Assembly (NCBI RefSeq): GCF_027497215.1
Contig: NZ_CP114904.1
Location: forward strand, 1 to 64,000
Reading direction: 5' to 3'
From: Micromonospora sp. WMMD812
GTDB lineage: Bacteria; Actinomycetota; Actinomycetes; Mycobacteriales; Micromonosporaceae
DNA length: 64,000 bases
Part shown: piece after piece, positions 23,801 to 34,700 of the stretch
Position numbering within the stretch: position 1 is the stretch's first letter
Layout of the letters: each line of letters starts with the position of its first letter
Notes under the pieces: generated by a model
The model's input: only the letters and a program-made list of their open reading frames with translations
Databases searched by the model: none
Told to the model about the DNA's origin: nothing
Translations under genes and position numbers: made by a program

Positions 23801-26431
23801 CACATCCCGTACATGTACGACTTCGTCGGCGCGCCGGCCAAGACGCAGGCGCTCGTGCGGGAGATCCTCCAGCGCCTCTACGTCGGCAGTGAGATCGGCC
23901 AGGGCTACCCGGGCGACGAGGACAACGGTGAGTTGTCCTCGTGGTACCTCCTCAGCTCGCTGGGCATCTACCCGCTGCAGGCCGGCTCGTCCGAGTGGGC
24001 GATCGGCTCGCCGCAGTTCACCCGGATGACCGTCCACCGGCACGCCGGCGACATCGTCGTCAACGCGCGGAACAACAGCACGAAGAACGTCTACGTGCAG
24101 AGCGTGAAGGTCAACGGGAAGACGCAGCGCGACGTGTCCATCGACTCGGCGGTCCTCACCCGCGGCGGGACGATCGACTTCCAGATGGGCCCCAAGCCGT
24201 CGTCCTGGGGCACCGGCAAGAACGAGGCGCCGCCGTCGCTGACCAAGGGCGACGAGGCGCCCAAGCCGCTGCAGGACACCACCGGCCCCGGCCTCGGCAC
24301 CGCCACCGCGAGTGGCGGGCAGGACGCGTCGAAGCTGTTCGACGACTCCTCCGTCACGCAGGTGACCTTCGGCTCCCCGACGCCGCAGGTCAACTGGACC
24401 TTCCGCGGTGGCAAGCAGAGGCCGGAGTACTACACCCTCACCTCGGGTGCGAGCGCGGGCGACCCGGCGGACTGGCGGCTGCAGGGCTCCAACGACGGCA
24501 TCACCTGGACCACCGTCGACTCCCGCAAGGGCGAGGAGTTCACCTGGCGCAACCAGACCCGCCCCTTCAAGATCGACAAAACGGGACGGTTCACGCAGTT
24601 CCGCCTCGTCGTGACGAAGACGGCCGGGGCCGCGCAGGCGAACCTCGCCGAGATCGAGCTGCTCGACGGTGGTGACCTCCAGCTCGGTGGCGGTGACATC
24701 GCGGTGACCGCCGTGGACAGCGTGCACGCCGCCTCCGGCGTCGCCGTGTCGGCGCCGCTGGCCACCGTCACCGGGGGCACCGCCGCCGGCTACCAGGCCA
24801 CGATCGACTGGGGTGACGGCTCGCCCGCCACCGTGGGCACCCTGACGCTGAGCTCACGGGCCGTCTACCACGTCGGCGGGTCGCACACCTACGCCAAGCC
24901 GGGTCACCACCAGGCCACCGTCACGGTGACCGACGGCACCAGCCAGAGCGTGGCGACGGTCGGCGTCGACGTGTCCTACGTGCCGGGCGACAGCCTCGCC
25001 GCGGCGTACGACACCGTCTGCATCGGCGACGAGGGCACCCTCGCGGCGAACTGCGACGCCAAGTCGTGGGCGTACTCGCGGGCCGCCCTCGCGGCAGACG
25101 GCGTGACCCAGGGCGAGCGGCACCAGGTGCCGGGGACGGCGCTGCACTTCACGCTGCCGGCGGTCCCGGCGGGAGCGCCGGAGAACGCGACCGGCAACGG
25201 GCGGACGATCGCTCTGCACCTTCCGGCCGACGCCAGGAGCATCTCGTTCGTCGGCGCCGGCACGCAGGGCAACCAGAGCACCAACGGCACGGCGACGTTC
25301 AGCGACGGCAGCACCGCCAGCATCCCGATCCAGATGAGCGACTGGACGCTGGGCGGCAACGCCAACGGCACCCCGTCCTACGGCAACATCGTCGTTGCCA
25401 AGGCCGCGTACCGGCTGAGCGGCACGAGCCGGGACGGCGCCCAGCCGTTCCTGTTCGCCACCGCGCCGTACCAGATCCCGGCGGGCAAGACGCTCGTCTC
25501 GGTGACCCTGCCGACGCAGACCGGCGACCCCGGCTCGGCCGGCCGGATCCACGTGTTCGCCGTCGCCGACGACGGCACACCGGCCGCCGCGCTGGACACC
25601 ACCGCCCCGGCGAACCAGACGGCCACCGCCGGGCAGGCTCTCGCGGCCAACCTCGGCTCGGTGACCGCGGGCTCTCCCGACACGACCGGCTACCACGCCC
25701 GCGTCCAGTGGGGTGACGGCACGGTTCCGGACGACGTCACGATCGGCTCCTCCGGTGCGATGAGCGGGCAGCACACCTATGCGCGGGAGGGCACGTACAC
25801 GGTGCACGTCACCGCGTGGGACACGCTGTCGAGCAGCACGGAGACCTTCACCGTGACCGTGGGACGTGGCGGGGCGCAGCCGACGATCGCGCTGTCCTCG
25901 TCCGCCACCGTGGCGGCCGGTGACGCGGTCATCGTCGACGGCAGCGGGTTCGCCGCCGGCGAGCAGGTGACCGTGACCCTCGGTGCCGGCCCGGCCGGGA
26001 CCGTGACGGTCGCGGCCTCGGCGGCGGGTGCGGTGCACGCCTCGATCGCGACGTCCGGTGACGCGCAGCCGGGCCGGTACTCCGTCACCGCGACCGGCGC
26101 GTCCTCGCGGGCGCCGGCGACGGCCACCGTCCAGGTGGCCGGGAAGTCGGACGCGCGGACGTACGCACCGCAGGTGTCGCTGACGACCACGTCCGGCCCG
26201 CGCGGTACGTCCATCACGGTGGACGGTTCCGGGTTCGCGCCGAACGAGGCGCTCACGGTCGCCTTCGGTGACGGCCCGGTCCTGAGCGCCGTGCGCGCGA
26301 ACGGTGACGGCGTCGTCGCCGGCGTGACGATCAGCGTTCCCGCGGCGGCGCGGGCCGGCTCGGCCAGCGTCACGCTGCTGGGCGCCGACTCGAAGGCGAG
26401 GGTCGCCGTGCCCTTCACCGTCACCGGCTGA
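20813..26431 (+). CDS. Secreted GH92 alpha-mannosidase with accessory domains
   Basis: The 1,872-residue exoenzyme has a signal peptide ending LASAAPP (about residue 39). An F5/8C (discoidin-like) module spans about 80-225 and the GH92 catalytic region about 400-1100. The latter shows the family motifs SNQPSHHIPYMYDF (~990) and GYPGDEDNGELSSWY (~1031), then LGIYPLQAGSSEWAIGSPQF. A second F5/8C module lies at about 1160-1285, a PKD-like domain at 1290-1393 and an unassigned beta domain at ~1395-1590. Another PKD-like domain and two Ig/TIG-like repeats end the chain. GH92 enzymes are calcium-dependent exo-alpha-mannosidases acting on N-glycans or yeast mannan. Start ATG is at 20813; a hairpin terminator follows. 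Confidence 0.92.
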   Translation: MSYPHLARPLSLRALAATVAVVLPAGLLAAAPLASAAPPTAPPGNFSSSFESADPQPVASTVEVDASGEPVQANLSGSSPTGLPGSLLSQVSAVTASAENAPNETAASLRDGNPSSKWLAFNPTGWVTYQLAKPAAVVRYALTSANDAPTRDPKDFTLQGSTDGNTWTDLDTQTGQSFSGRFVTKTYSFTNTTAYGYYRLNVTANSGDSLIQLADWDISDGSDVKPPATPMVSAVGTGPVSGYNMKPRAGFTGLASLRYSGGAVADGRSYATNKLFDVDIPVGPKTRLSYTIFPEFTGQDAQYPSTYAAVDLHFTDGSYLSRRAPLDQHGYALTAAGQGASKVLYADQWNAVRSDIGAVASGKTIDRILLAYDNPQATASTRFQGWIDDLTITGVAAPIDGSVRTNYVDTRRGTNASGSFSRGNNLPISAVPNGFNFFTPVTNATSNSWEYEYQRSNNAENLPTLQGLAISHQPSPWMGDRNQMSVMPVPAGGSLSGAPSGRALAFSHEDEIARPDFYQVTLQNGLIAQMSPTDHGGIMAFTFPSGQATGSLVFHNGTFAIGTDATFTGWVDNGSGLSAGRSRMFVSGTFDRAPTASAVASATFDTSGNRQVTLRLATSFISVDQARKNLDLEVTGRTFDQVHAAATAAWADRLGRVDVQGATETQLVTLYSNLYRLNLYPNSQSENTGTAKAPRWQYASPVSEPTGASTPTHTGAKIVDGQIYVNNGFWDTYRTVWPAYSLLYPDVAARIADGFVQQYRDGGWIARWSSPGYADLMTGTSSDVSVAQAYLTGVKLPDPLGAYDAAVKNATVASGRSEVGRKGIETSLFLGYTPTSTGESVSWALEGFINDYGIGNMAAALAKDPATPKSEHDRLKEESEYFLQRARNYVNLFDPETKFFQGRDAAGTFLAGDPLDWGGVYTETNGWNFAFTAQQDGQGLANLHGGQKALERKLDEFFATPENADHPGGYGGTIHEMLEARAVRMGQLGMSNQPSHHIPYMYDFVGAPAKTQALVREILQRLYVGSEIGQGYPGDEDNGELSSWYLLSSLGIYPLQAGSSEWAIGSPQFTRMTVHRHAGDIVVNARNNSTKNVYVQSVKVNGKTQRDVSIDSAVLTRGGTIDFQMGPKPSSWGTGKNEAPPSLTKGDEAPKPLQDTTGPGLGTATASGGQDASKLFDDSSVTQVTFGSPTPQVNWTFRGGKQRPEYYTLTSGASAGDPADWRLQGSNDGITWTTVDSRKGEEFTWRNQTRPFKIDKTGRFTQFRLVVTKTAGAAQANLAEIELLDGGDLQLGGGDIAVTAVDSVHAASGVAVSAPLATVTGGTAAGYQATIDWGDGSPATVGTLTLSSRAVYHVGGSHTYAKPGHHQATVTVTDGTSQSVATVGVDVSYVPGDSLAAAYDTVCIGDEGTLAANCDAKSWAYSRAALAADGVTQGERHQVPGTALHFTLPAVPAGAPENATGNGRTIALHLPADARSISFVGAGTQGNQSTNGTATFSDGSTASIPIQMSDWTLGGNANGTPSYGNIVVAKAAYRLSGTSRDGAQPFLFATAPYQIPAGKTLVSVTLPTQTGDPGSAGRIHVFAVADDGTPAAALDTTAPANQTATAGQALAANLGSVTAGSPDTTGYHARVQWGDGTVPDDVTIGSSGAMSGQHTYAREGTYTVHVTAWDTLSSSTETFTVTVGRGGAQPTIALSSSATVAAGDAVIVDGSGFAAGEQVTVTLGAGPAGTVTVAASAAGAVHASIATSGDAQPGRYSVTATGASSRAPATATVQVAGKSDARTYAPQVSLTTTSGPRGTSITVDGSGFAPNEALTVAFGDGPVLSAVRANGDGVVAGVTISVPAAARAGSASVTLLGADSKARVAVPFTVTG

Positions 26432-26450
26432 GTCGGGGACCGCAGGACCG

Positions 26451-26486
26451 CCGGTGGGCGGGCCGTGACCACGGCCCGCCCACCGG
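26451..26486 (+). terminator. Perfect 17-bp hairpin after the GH92 gene
   Basis: CCGGTGGGCGGGCCGTG and CACGGCCCGCCCACCGG are perfectly complementary, separated by 2 nt (so the top few pairs open into the loop). It lies 20 bp past the stop. Confidence 0.75.
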
Positions 26487-26588
26487 CGCGTTCGGTAGGT
26501 CACGCGGCCGGTCCGGTCCGCTGCGGGCCGTCGCCTGTCGGCCCCTCTCGGTAACGTACGGAGGATCGCGACGAGAGGAGGGGTCCAC

Positions 26589-27194
26589 ATGCCCGACACC
26601 AACACCACTCCGGATCTTGAGCCGGCGTCCCGCGCGATACGGTCGCTGGTGCTCGGGGTGACCGACGACCAGCTGACTCTGCCCACCCCGTGCGACGGAT
26701 GGCTGGTGGGAGACCTGCTCGACCACCTCGTCGGGCTGACCGTCGCGTTCCGGGTGGCCGCCGAGAAGGCCGCCGACGCCGCCCCGGACGGCCCGCCCAA
26801 CCCCAGCATGGCCAACCTCGACCCGGCCTGGCGCGCCGTACTGCCGGCGCAGCTGGCCGACCTGACCGCGGCGTGGCGGAAGCCGAGCGCCTGGACGGGC
26901 GAGACGGCGGCCGGCGGCGTCGTGCTGCCCGCCGAGATCATGGGCGTCGTCGCGCTCGACGAGTTGGTCATCCACGGCTGGGATCTCGCCCGGGCGACCG
27001 GGCAGCGTTACGAGGTCGACCCGCAGACCCTCGAGTCGGTCCACTCGCTCGTGTCCGCCCAGCAGACCAGCGCGGGCGCCCCGGGTCTGTTCGGCCCGCC
27101 GGTCCCCATGCCGACCCAGGCGCCGCTGCTCGACCGGGTCGTCGGGCTCACCGGCCGCAATCCCGCCTGGCCGGCCAGGACGACGCCGGCCTGA
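26589..27194 (+). CDS. TIGR03086-type DinB-like metal-binding protein
   Basis: The 201-residue protein fits the actinobacterial mycothiol-dependent/DinB-like superfamily. Its N-terminal bundle has TLPTPCDGWLVGDLLDHLVG; His is one of the three metal ligands. Later segments are VVALDELVIHGWDLARATGQ and the closing LFGPPVPMPTQAPLLDRVVGLTGRNPAW. Relatives include mycothiol-dependent maleylpyruvate isomerase and mycothiol S-transferases; the substrate here is unknown. GAGAGGAGGGG before ATG 26589 is a strong ribosome-binding site. Its stop is 13 bp from that of the convergent chitosanase gene. Confidence 0.82.
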   Translation: MPDTNTTPDLEPASRAIRSLVLGVTDDQLTLPTPCDGWLVGDLLDHLVGLTVAFRVAAEKAADAAPDGPPNPSMANLDPAWRAVLPAQLADLTAAWRKPSAWTGETAAGGVVLPAEIMGVVALDELVIHGWDLARATGQRYEVDPQTLESVHSLVSAQQTSAGAPGLFGPPVPMPTQAPLLDRVVGLTGRNPAWPARTTPA

Positions 27195-27207
27195 GGGCCA
27201 ACCCCCG

Positions 27208-28410
27208 TCAGCCGATCCGATACTGGTCGCCGTAGACGGCGAACACCAGCGGTGTGTTCAGGTCGAAGTTGCCGTTGTTGAGGAAGACCCGCTGGGCGGT
27301 GTCGACCCGCGAGGTGTCGGAGTGGGCGGCCTCCTTGCGCATCTCGATGACCCGCTCGTCGAGGAAGGCGTGGAGCCAGGTCCGTTCGTCGCCGCCCTGC
27401 GACGGAGGCGTCGCCCGGGCGAGAGCGCGGCTGCGGATCGCCCGCATGCCCTCGTACCCGTGCATGACGGCCGCGTCGTAGTAGGCGAACTGGCCGAGCG
27501 CCCGGACCCGGTCGGCCTTGCCGTCGCGCACGGACGGGTTGAAGTACACCCGGTCCCGTTCGGCCTCCTGGGCCGCCTGGAACGCCGGGTCGCCGGCCGC
27601 GGCCCGCCAGTCGCGCGGGTAGTTGGGGTCGAGGCCGGCGTGCGAGTCGGTGCCGTTGACGGCACGCAGGGCCGGCAGGTAGGGGGCCAGCACGTTGCCC
27701 GGCTTGGCCCGCGTGTACGCCTCGACCAGCTCGAGCATGTCGCCGGTGCCGGAGCAGAAGCCGATGATGCCGGCGGTGTAGCCTCGCCCGTCGCCGATGT
27801 CCTCGATGTAGGAGAACTGCGCGCGCCAGTCGAGCGACGAGTTCTCCGCCGCCGAGACGAGCTGCATGGCCACGTCCTTCTTCACCGGGTCGTCGAGGTT
27901 GGCCCCGGGCGGGGTGGTCGGAGGTGGGGTGGTGCCCCCGGGCAGGGTCCAGCGCTGGTTGGCGGTGCCGGAGCAGCTCCAGATCTGCAACCGGGTGCCG
28001 TTGGTGGTGCTCCAGTCCGTGACGTCGAGGCACTTGCCCGAGCCGGTGTTGACCAGGGCGCCGTTGCTGGCCGTCCACTTCTGGGCGCCGGTGTTGTTGC
28101 AGTCGTACAACTGCACCTTGGCGCCGTTGGCGGTCGAGGCGGCGGCGACGTCCAGACACTTGCCGAGGGCCCGGATCGAGCCGTCGGCGTTGCCGACCGT
28201 CCACGTCTGGGCCGCGGTGCCGTTGCAGTCGTAGAGCTGCACGGGCGTGCCGTTGGCCGGGTTCGCCCCGGCGACGTCGACGCACTTGCCACCGAGGCCG
28301 GTGATCGGGCCGGCGGTCGCGGCGCTGGCTGACGGCAGGCCGTAGCCGACCGCCGCGACGCCGGCCACCAGGGCCCCCGCGACGTACGCGGCTGTCCTCT
28401 TGCGAGACAT
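27208..28410 (-). CDS. Secreted GH46 chitosanase with ricin-type CBM13 lectin
   Basis: The 400-residue precursor has a signal peptide ending SASAATA (about residue 32). A ricin B-type CBM13 domain spans about 35-157, with three repeats each ending in a QxW motif (AAQTW, GAQKW, NQRW). A Pro/Thr linker precedes the GH46 domain from about 172. Glu189 (SAAENSS) and Asp207 (DIGDGRG) match the catalytic pair of GH46 chitosanases in identity and 18-residue spacing. It hydrolyses chitosan. ATG 28410 has GAGGAG upstream, and the promoter at 28508-28536 is nearly consensus. Confidence 0.93.
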   Translation of the reverse strand: MSRKRTAAYVAGALVAGVAAVGYGLPSASAATAGPITGLGGKCVDVAGANPANGTPVQLYDCNGTAAQTWTVGNADGSIRALGKCLDVAAASTANGAKVQLYDCNNTGAQKWTASNGALVNTGSGKCLDVTDWSTTNGTRLQIWSCSGTANQRWTLPGGTTPPPTTPPGANLDDPVKKDVAMQLVSAAENSSLDWRAQFSYIEDIGDGRGYTAGIIGFCSGTGDMLELVEAYTRAKPGNVLAPYLPALRAVNGTDSHAGLDPNYPRDWRAAAGDPAFQAAQEAERDRVYFNPSVRDGKADRVRALGQFAYYDAAVMHGYEGMRAIRSRALARATPPSQGGDERTWLHAFLDERVIEMRKEAAHSDTSRVDTAQRVFLNNGNFDLNTPLVFAVYGDQYRIG

Positions 28411-28507
28411 GGTGCTCCTCGGGGAAGGGGCGGCGTGCCGCCGGTCGGTGGCCCCGTTGCGATGGATCGTCCCGATGGGCGCCACGAGTTTCAGGAAACA
28501 GAACTAA

Positions 28508-28536
28508 CAGATAGCAGTAGGTCTATGCCCTGTCAA
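28508..28536 (-). promoter_or_regulatory. Vegetative-type promoter of the chitosanase gene
   Basis: On the minus strand TTGACA (28536-28531), a 17-nt spacer and TATCTG (28513-28508) form a near-consensus promoter about 98 bp before the ATG at 28410. The following GTTAGTTCTGTTTCCTGAA segment, near the predicted transcription start, could be an operator. Confidence 0.6.
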
Positions 28537-28592
28537 TCGGTGGCGCCTCACCCGGACGACGGGACACCCGCCGTGTTCCCCGTCCGGGGCGA

Positions 28593-28621
28593 GGGCCCCG
28601 GTCGACACCCGACCGGGGCCC
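28593..28621 (-). terminator. Hairpin downstream of katG
   Basis: GGGCCCCGGTCG and CGACCGGGGCCC pair perfectly over 12 bp around ACACC, 8 bp past the katG stop. Confidence 0.7.
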
Positions 28622-28628
28622 CACCTGA

Positions 28629-30854
<2,226 letters not shown>

Positions 30855-31289
30855 TCAACTGGTTGCTGGTTCCGTGACGCATTCGGGGCACAGGCCCCAG
30901 TAGACGACCTCGGCCTCGTCGATCGAGAAGCCGAGGTCGTCGGACGCGGTCAGGCAGGGCGTCTCGCCGACGGCGCAGTCGACGTCGGCGATGACGCCGC
31001 AGGACCGGCACACGACGTGGTGGTGGTTGTCGCCGACCCGCGACTCGTAGCGGGCCACCGAGCCGGAGGGCTGGATGCGCCGCACGAGCCTCGCATCGGT
31101 CAGCGCCCGCAGCACGTCGTACACGGCCTGGTGGGACACGTCCGGTAGCACCCGCCGCACGGCACCGAAGATCGAGACGGTGTCGGCGTGCGGGTCCGCG
31201 TGTACCGCGGTCAGCACCGCCAGCCGCGGACGGGTCACCCGCAGCGCGGCCCGGCGCAGCATCCGCTCGAAGTTCGAGGTCGTGGCCAC
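30855..31289 (-). CDS. furA: Fur-family redox-sensing repressor FurA
   Basis: The 144-residue Fur protein has an N-terminal winged helix (VTRPRLAVLTAVHADPH, SHQAVYDVLRALTDARLVRR). The dimerisation/metal domain contains DNHHHVVCRSCG and a closing CPEC, a CX2C pair with a zinc or redox role. In actinobacteria FurA represses its own gene and katG and is released by peroxide. The promoter has a -10-like CATACT that places the transcription start at or near GTG 31289, and a palindrome lies just upstream. Confidence 0.92.
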   Translation of the reverse strand: MATTSNFERMLRRAALRVTRPRLAVLTAVHADPHADTVSIFGAVRRVLPDVSHQAVYDVLRALTDARLVRRIQPSGSVARYESRVGDNHHHVVCRSCGVIADVDCAVGETPCLTASDDLGFSIDEAEVVYWGLCPECVTEPATS

Positions 31290-31297
31290 GGTGGGTA

Positions 31298-31303
31298 AGT
31301 ATG
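31298..31303 (-). promoter_or_regulatory. -10 box of furA, probably leaderless
   Basis: CATACT lies 8 nt before GTG 31289 and no Shine-Dalgarno sequence is seen between them. This spacing predicts a leaderless furA-katG mRNA. Confidence 0.5.
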
Positions 31304-31312
31304 CTCCAGTTT

Positions 31313-31333
31313 GTTCTTGATTGCATCAAGAAC
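31313..31333. promoter_or_regulatory. FurA operator, perfect 9-3-9 palindrome
   Basis: GTTCTTGAT-TGC-ATCAAGAAC is a perfect inverted repeat with 9-bp arms. It overlaps the -35 region of the furA promoter, centred 34 bp before the start codon, as expected for autoregulation by FurA. Confidence 0.65.
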
Positions 31334-31516
31334 GGCGCCGCCCCGAGGGGTGGCGAGCGGCGTCTCGCCGCCCGCTCGAGTTCCGCCACCGGCGCGGTCC
31401 GGCCGCGGTGGTCTCGGACACGGCCAGTCGCCGAGGCTTCGGCCGCCGGCCCGAGCGAGGTCGGCGGCGCGAAACCGTAATTCGATCTCGCCTTCCGCAG
31501 TCGCCGTTGAGCTGCG

Positions 31517-31579
31517 GAGATAACGCTCTCAGGGATGGTGGGAGAGGGCTTGACGAGCCCGCGACCCGCCCGCAACGAT
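31517..31579 (+). promoter_or_regulatory. Candidate operator and promoter of the ThuA/sugar-dehydrogenase gene
   Basis: GAGATAACGCTCTC (31517-31530) is an imperfect LacI-like operator with a central CG. TTGACG (31550-31555), an 18-nt spacer and AACGAT (31574-31579) may be the promoter, giving a leader of about 125 nt. The rest of the 31334-31710 stretch shows no gene. Confidence 0.35.
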
Positions 31580-31710
31580 GCATTTACATGTCTCATGCTC
31601 GCGGCGGCGACGGCGCGCCGGGCGAGCCGCAACCACGCTCGGCCCCACCACCTCCACCCCCACCAGGCGTGATCGGCGCACGCCGTGTCCACACCGCGAA
31701 AGGACCCACC

Positions 31711-34700
31711 GTGCGCAGATCCCTGCGATCGTGCCTCGGCGCCGTGCTGAGCGCGATCCTCGTGGTGGGCGGCATAGCCGCCGCGCCCCCCGCGGCCAGC
31801 GCCGCGCCGTTCACCGTGCTCGTCTTCACCAAGACCGCCGGATTCCGGCACGGATCCATCACCCCGGGCATCACCGCCATCCAGCAGCTCGGCGCCGCCA
31901 ACGGGTTCACCGTCGAGACCACCGAGGACGCGGCCCAGTTCACCGACGCCAACCTGGACCGGTTCGCCGCGGTGATCTGGCTGTCCACCACCGGCGACGT
32001 GCTCAACGCCACCCAGCAGGCCGCGTTCGAGCGCTACATCCAGGGCGGCGGCGGGTACGTCGGCGTGCACGCCGCCTCCGACACCGAGTACGACTGGCCC
32101 TGGTACGGCGGGCTGGTCGGGGCCTACTTCGCCTCGCACCCGGCCGACCAGACCGCCACCGTCAAGGTCGCCGACCAGGTGCACCCGTCCACCGCGACGC
32201 TGCCGCAGCGGTGGACCCGGCTGGACGAGTGGTACAACTACCGCGCCAACCCCCGGGGCAACGTGCACGTGCTGGCCACCCTGGACGAGAGCACCTACAG
32301 CGGCGGAAGCATGGGGTACGACCACCCGATCTCCTGGTGCCAGAACTACTCCGGCGGCCGGGCCTGGTACACCGGCCTCGGCCACACCGACGCCTCGTAC
32401 GCCGAGCCGAACTTCCGCCAGCACCTGCTCGGCGGCATCATGACCGCGGCCGGCGCGGTCGACGCGGACTGCGGCCCCACCGTCACCAGCAACTTCCAGC
32501 AGGTGGAGCTGGCCAAGGGCGCGGCCGAGACCGGCGAGCCGATGAGCCTGACCGTGCTGCCCGACCGGGGCGTGCTGCACACCTCCCGCAACGGCGTCAT
32601 CCGGCACACCGACGCGGCCGGCAACACGAAGGTCGCGGCCACGCTGGCGGTCTACACCGGGGACGAGGAGGGCCTGCAGGGCATCAAGGCCGACCCGAAC
32701 TTCGCCAGCAACCGCTGGGTGTACGTCTACTACGCGCCACCGCTGGACACCCCCGGCGGGGGAGCACCGGCCACCGGCACCCCGGCCGACTTCGCCCGCT
32801 GGGACGGCGTCAACCGGCTGTCCCGGTTCACCGTGAACCCGGACAACACCATCAACCTGGCCAGCGAGACGCTCGTCCTGAACGTGCCGACCAGCCGGGG
32901 CATGTGCTGCCACGTCGGCGGTGACATGGACTTCGACGCGGCCGGCAACCTCTACCTGTCCACCGGCGACGACACCAACCCGTTCGACTCGGCCGGATTC
33001 ACCCCCATCGACGAGCGGGCCGGCCGGAACCCGGCCTTCGACGCCCAGCGCACCTCGGCGAACAGCAACGACCTGCGCGGCAAGGTGCTCCGGATCAAAC
33101 CGAGCGCGGCCGGCGGCTACACCATCCCGGCCGGCAACATGTTCGCCCCGGGCACCGCACGGACCCGCCCGGAGATCTACGCGATGGGCTTCCGCAACCC
33201 GTTCCGGATGAGCGTCGACAAGGCCACCGGGATCGTCTACCTCGGTGACTACGGTCCCGACGCGGGCACCGCCGACCCGAACCGGGGACCGGCGGGCAAC
33301 GTCGAGTTCGCCCGGATCAGCCAGCCCGGGTTCTACGGCTGGCCGTACTGCACCGCCCGCAACGACGCCTACAACGACTACACCTTCCCGTCCGGCCCGT
33401 CCGGACCGAAGTTCGACTGCGCCAACGGGCCGGTGAACAACTCGCCCAACAACACCGGCATCACCCAGCTGCCGCCGGCCGTCCCGGCGTGGCTGCCGTA
33501 CGGCGGCTCTGGCTCACCGCCGGAGTTCACCGGTGGCGGCCTGTCCCCGATGGGCGGCCCGGTCTACCGGTACGACCCGAACAACACCTCCGACGTGGCG
33601 TTTCCGCAGTACTACGACGGGACCTACTTCGCCGGCGAGTTCGGCCGCCGCTGGATCAAGAACATCAAGCTCGACGCCGCCGGCCAGCCCCTGAAGATCA
33701 ACCCGTTCCCGTGGGCCGGCACCCAGGTCATGGACATGGAGTTCGGCCCGGACGGCGCGCTCTACGTCCTCGACTACGGCACCGGCTGGTTCAACGGCGA
33801 CGCAAACTCGGCGCTGTACCGCATCGAGTACGCCCGCGAGGGCCGGGCTCCCCGCGCCGTCGTCTCGGCGACCCCGACCAGCGGCGTCGCGCCGCTCACC
33901 GTCGCCTTCTCGTCGGCCGGCACCCTCGACCCGGACGGTGACCCGTTCACCTACGCCTGGGACTTCGACAACAACGGCACCACCGACTCGACCGCGGCCA
34001 ACCCGAGCTTCACCTACACCACCAACGGGACCCGCAGCCCCACGCTGACGGTCCGGGACACCACCGGCAAGACGGCCACCGCGAGCGTGGTCATCACGGT
34101 CGGTAACAGCGCCCCCGTGGTCACCGTCAACACCCCGCTCAACGGACGGACGTTCAGCTTCGGGGACGCGGTGCCGTTCAGCGTCACCGTCACCGACGCC
34201 CAGGACGGTGCGATCAACTGCGCCCGGGTGAAGGTGAACTACGTCCTCGGTCACGACTCGCACGGCCACCAACTGGGCAGCGTGCAGGGCTGTAGCGGGG
34301 TCATCCAGACCTCGGCCGACGGCGAGCACGACACCGCGGCGAACATCTTCGGCATCATCGACGCCGAGTACACCGACCTGGGCGGGGGCGGCCAGCCGCC
34401 GCTGACCACGCACACCCAGGCGGTCCTGCAGCCGCGGGTGCGCCAGGCCGAGCACTTCGGCGACTCCTCCGGCATCCAGGTCGTCACGCCCGGCAGCGCG
34501 CACGGCGGCGCCGCGATCGGGTACGTCGACAACAACGACTGGATCTCGTTCCAGCCGTACAACCTGACCGGCGTGCAGTCGTTCAGCGCCCGCGTCGGCG
34601 CCCCGGCCGGTGGCGGCGGCACGCTGGAGCTGCGGGTGGACTCGCCCACCGGGCCGCTGGTCGGCCAGGCGGCGGTGGTGCCCACCGGCGGGTACGCCAC

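Noticed and set aside
20600..24727. A long minus-strand open frame opposite the GH92 gene
   Set aside because: Same shadow effect; the composition is Arg/Val/Gly/Asp-rich with no motif, and the plus strand carries clear GH92 signatures.
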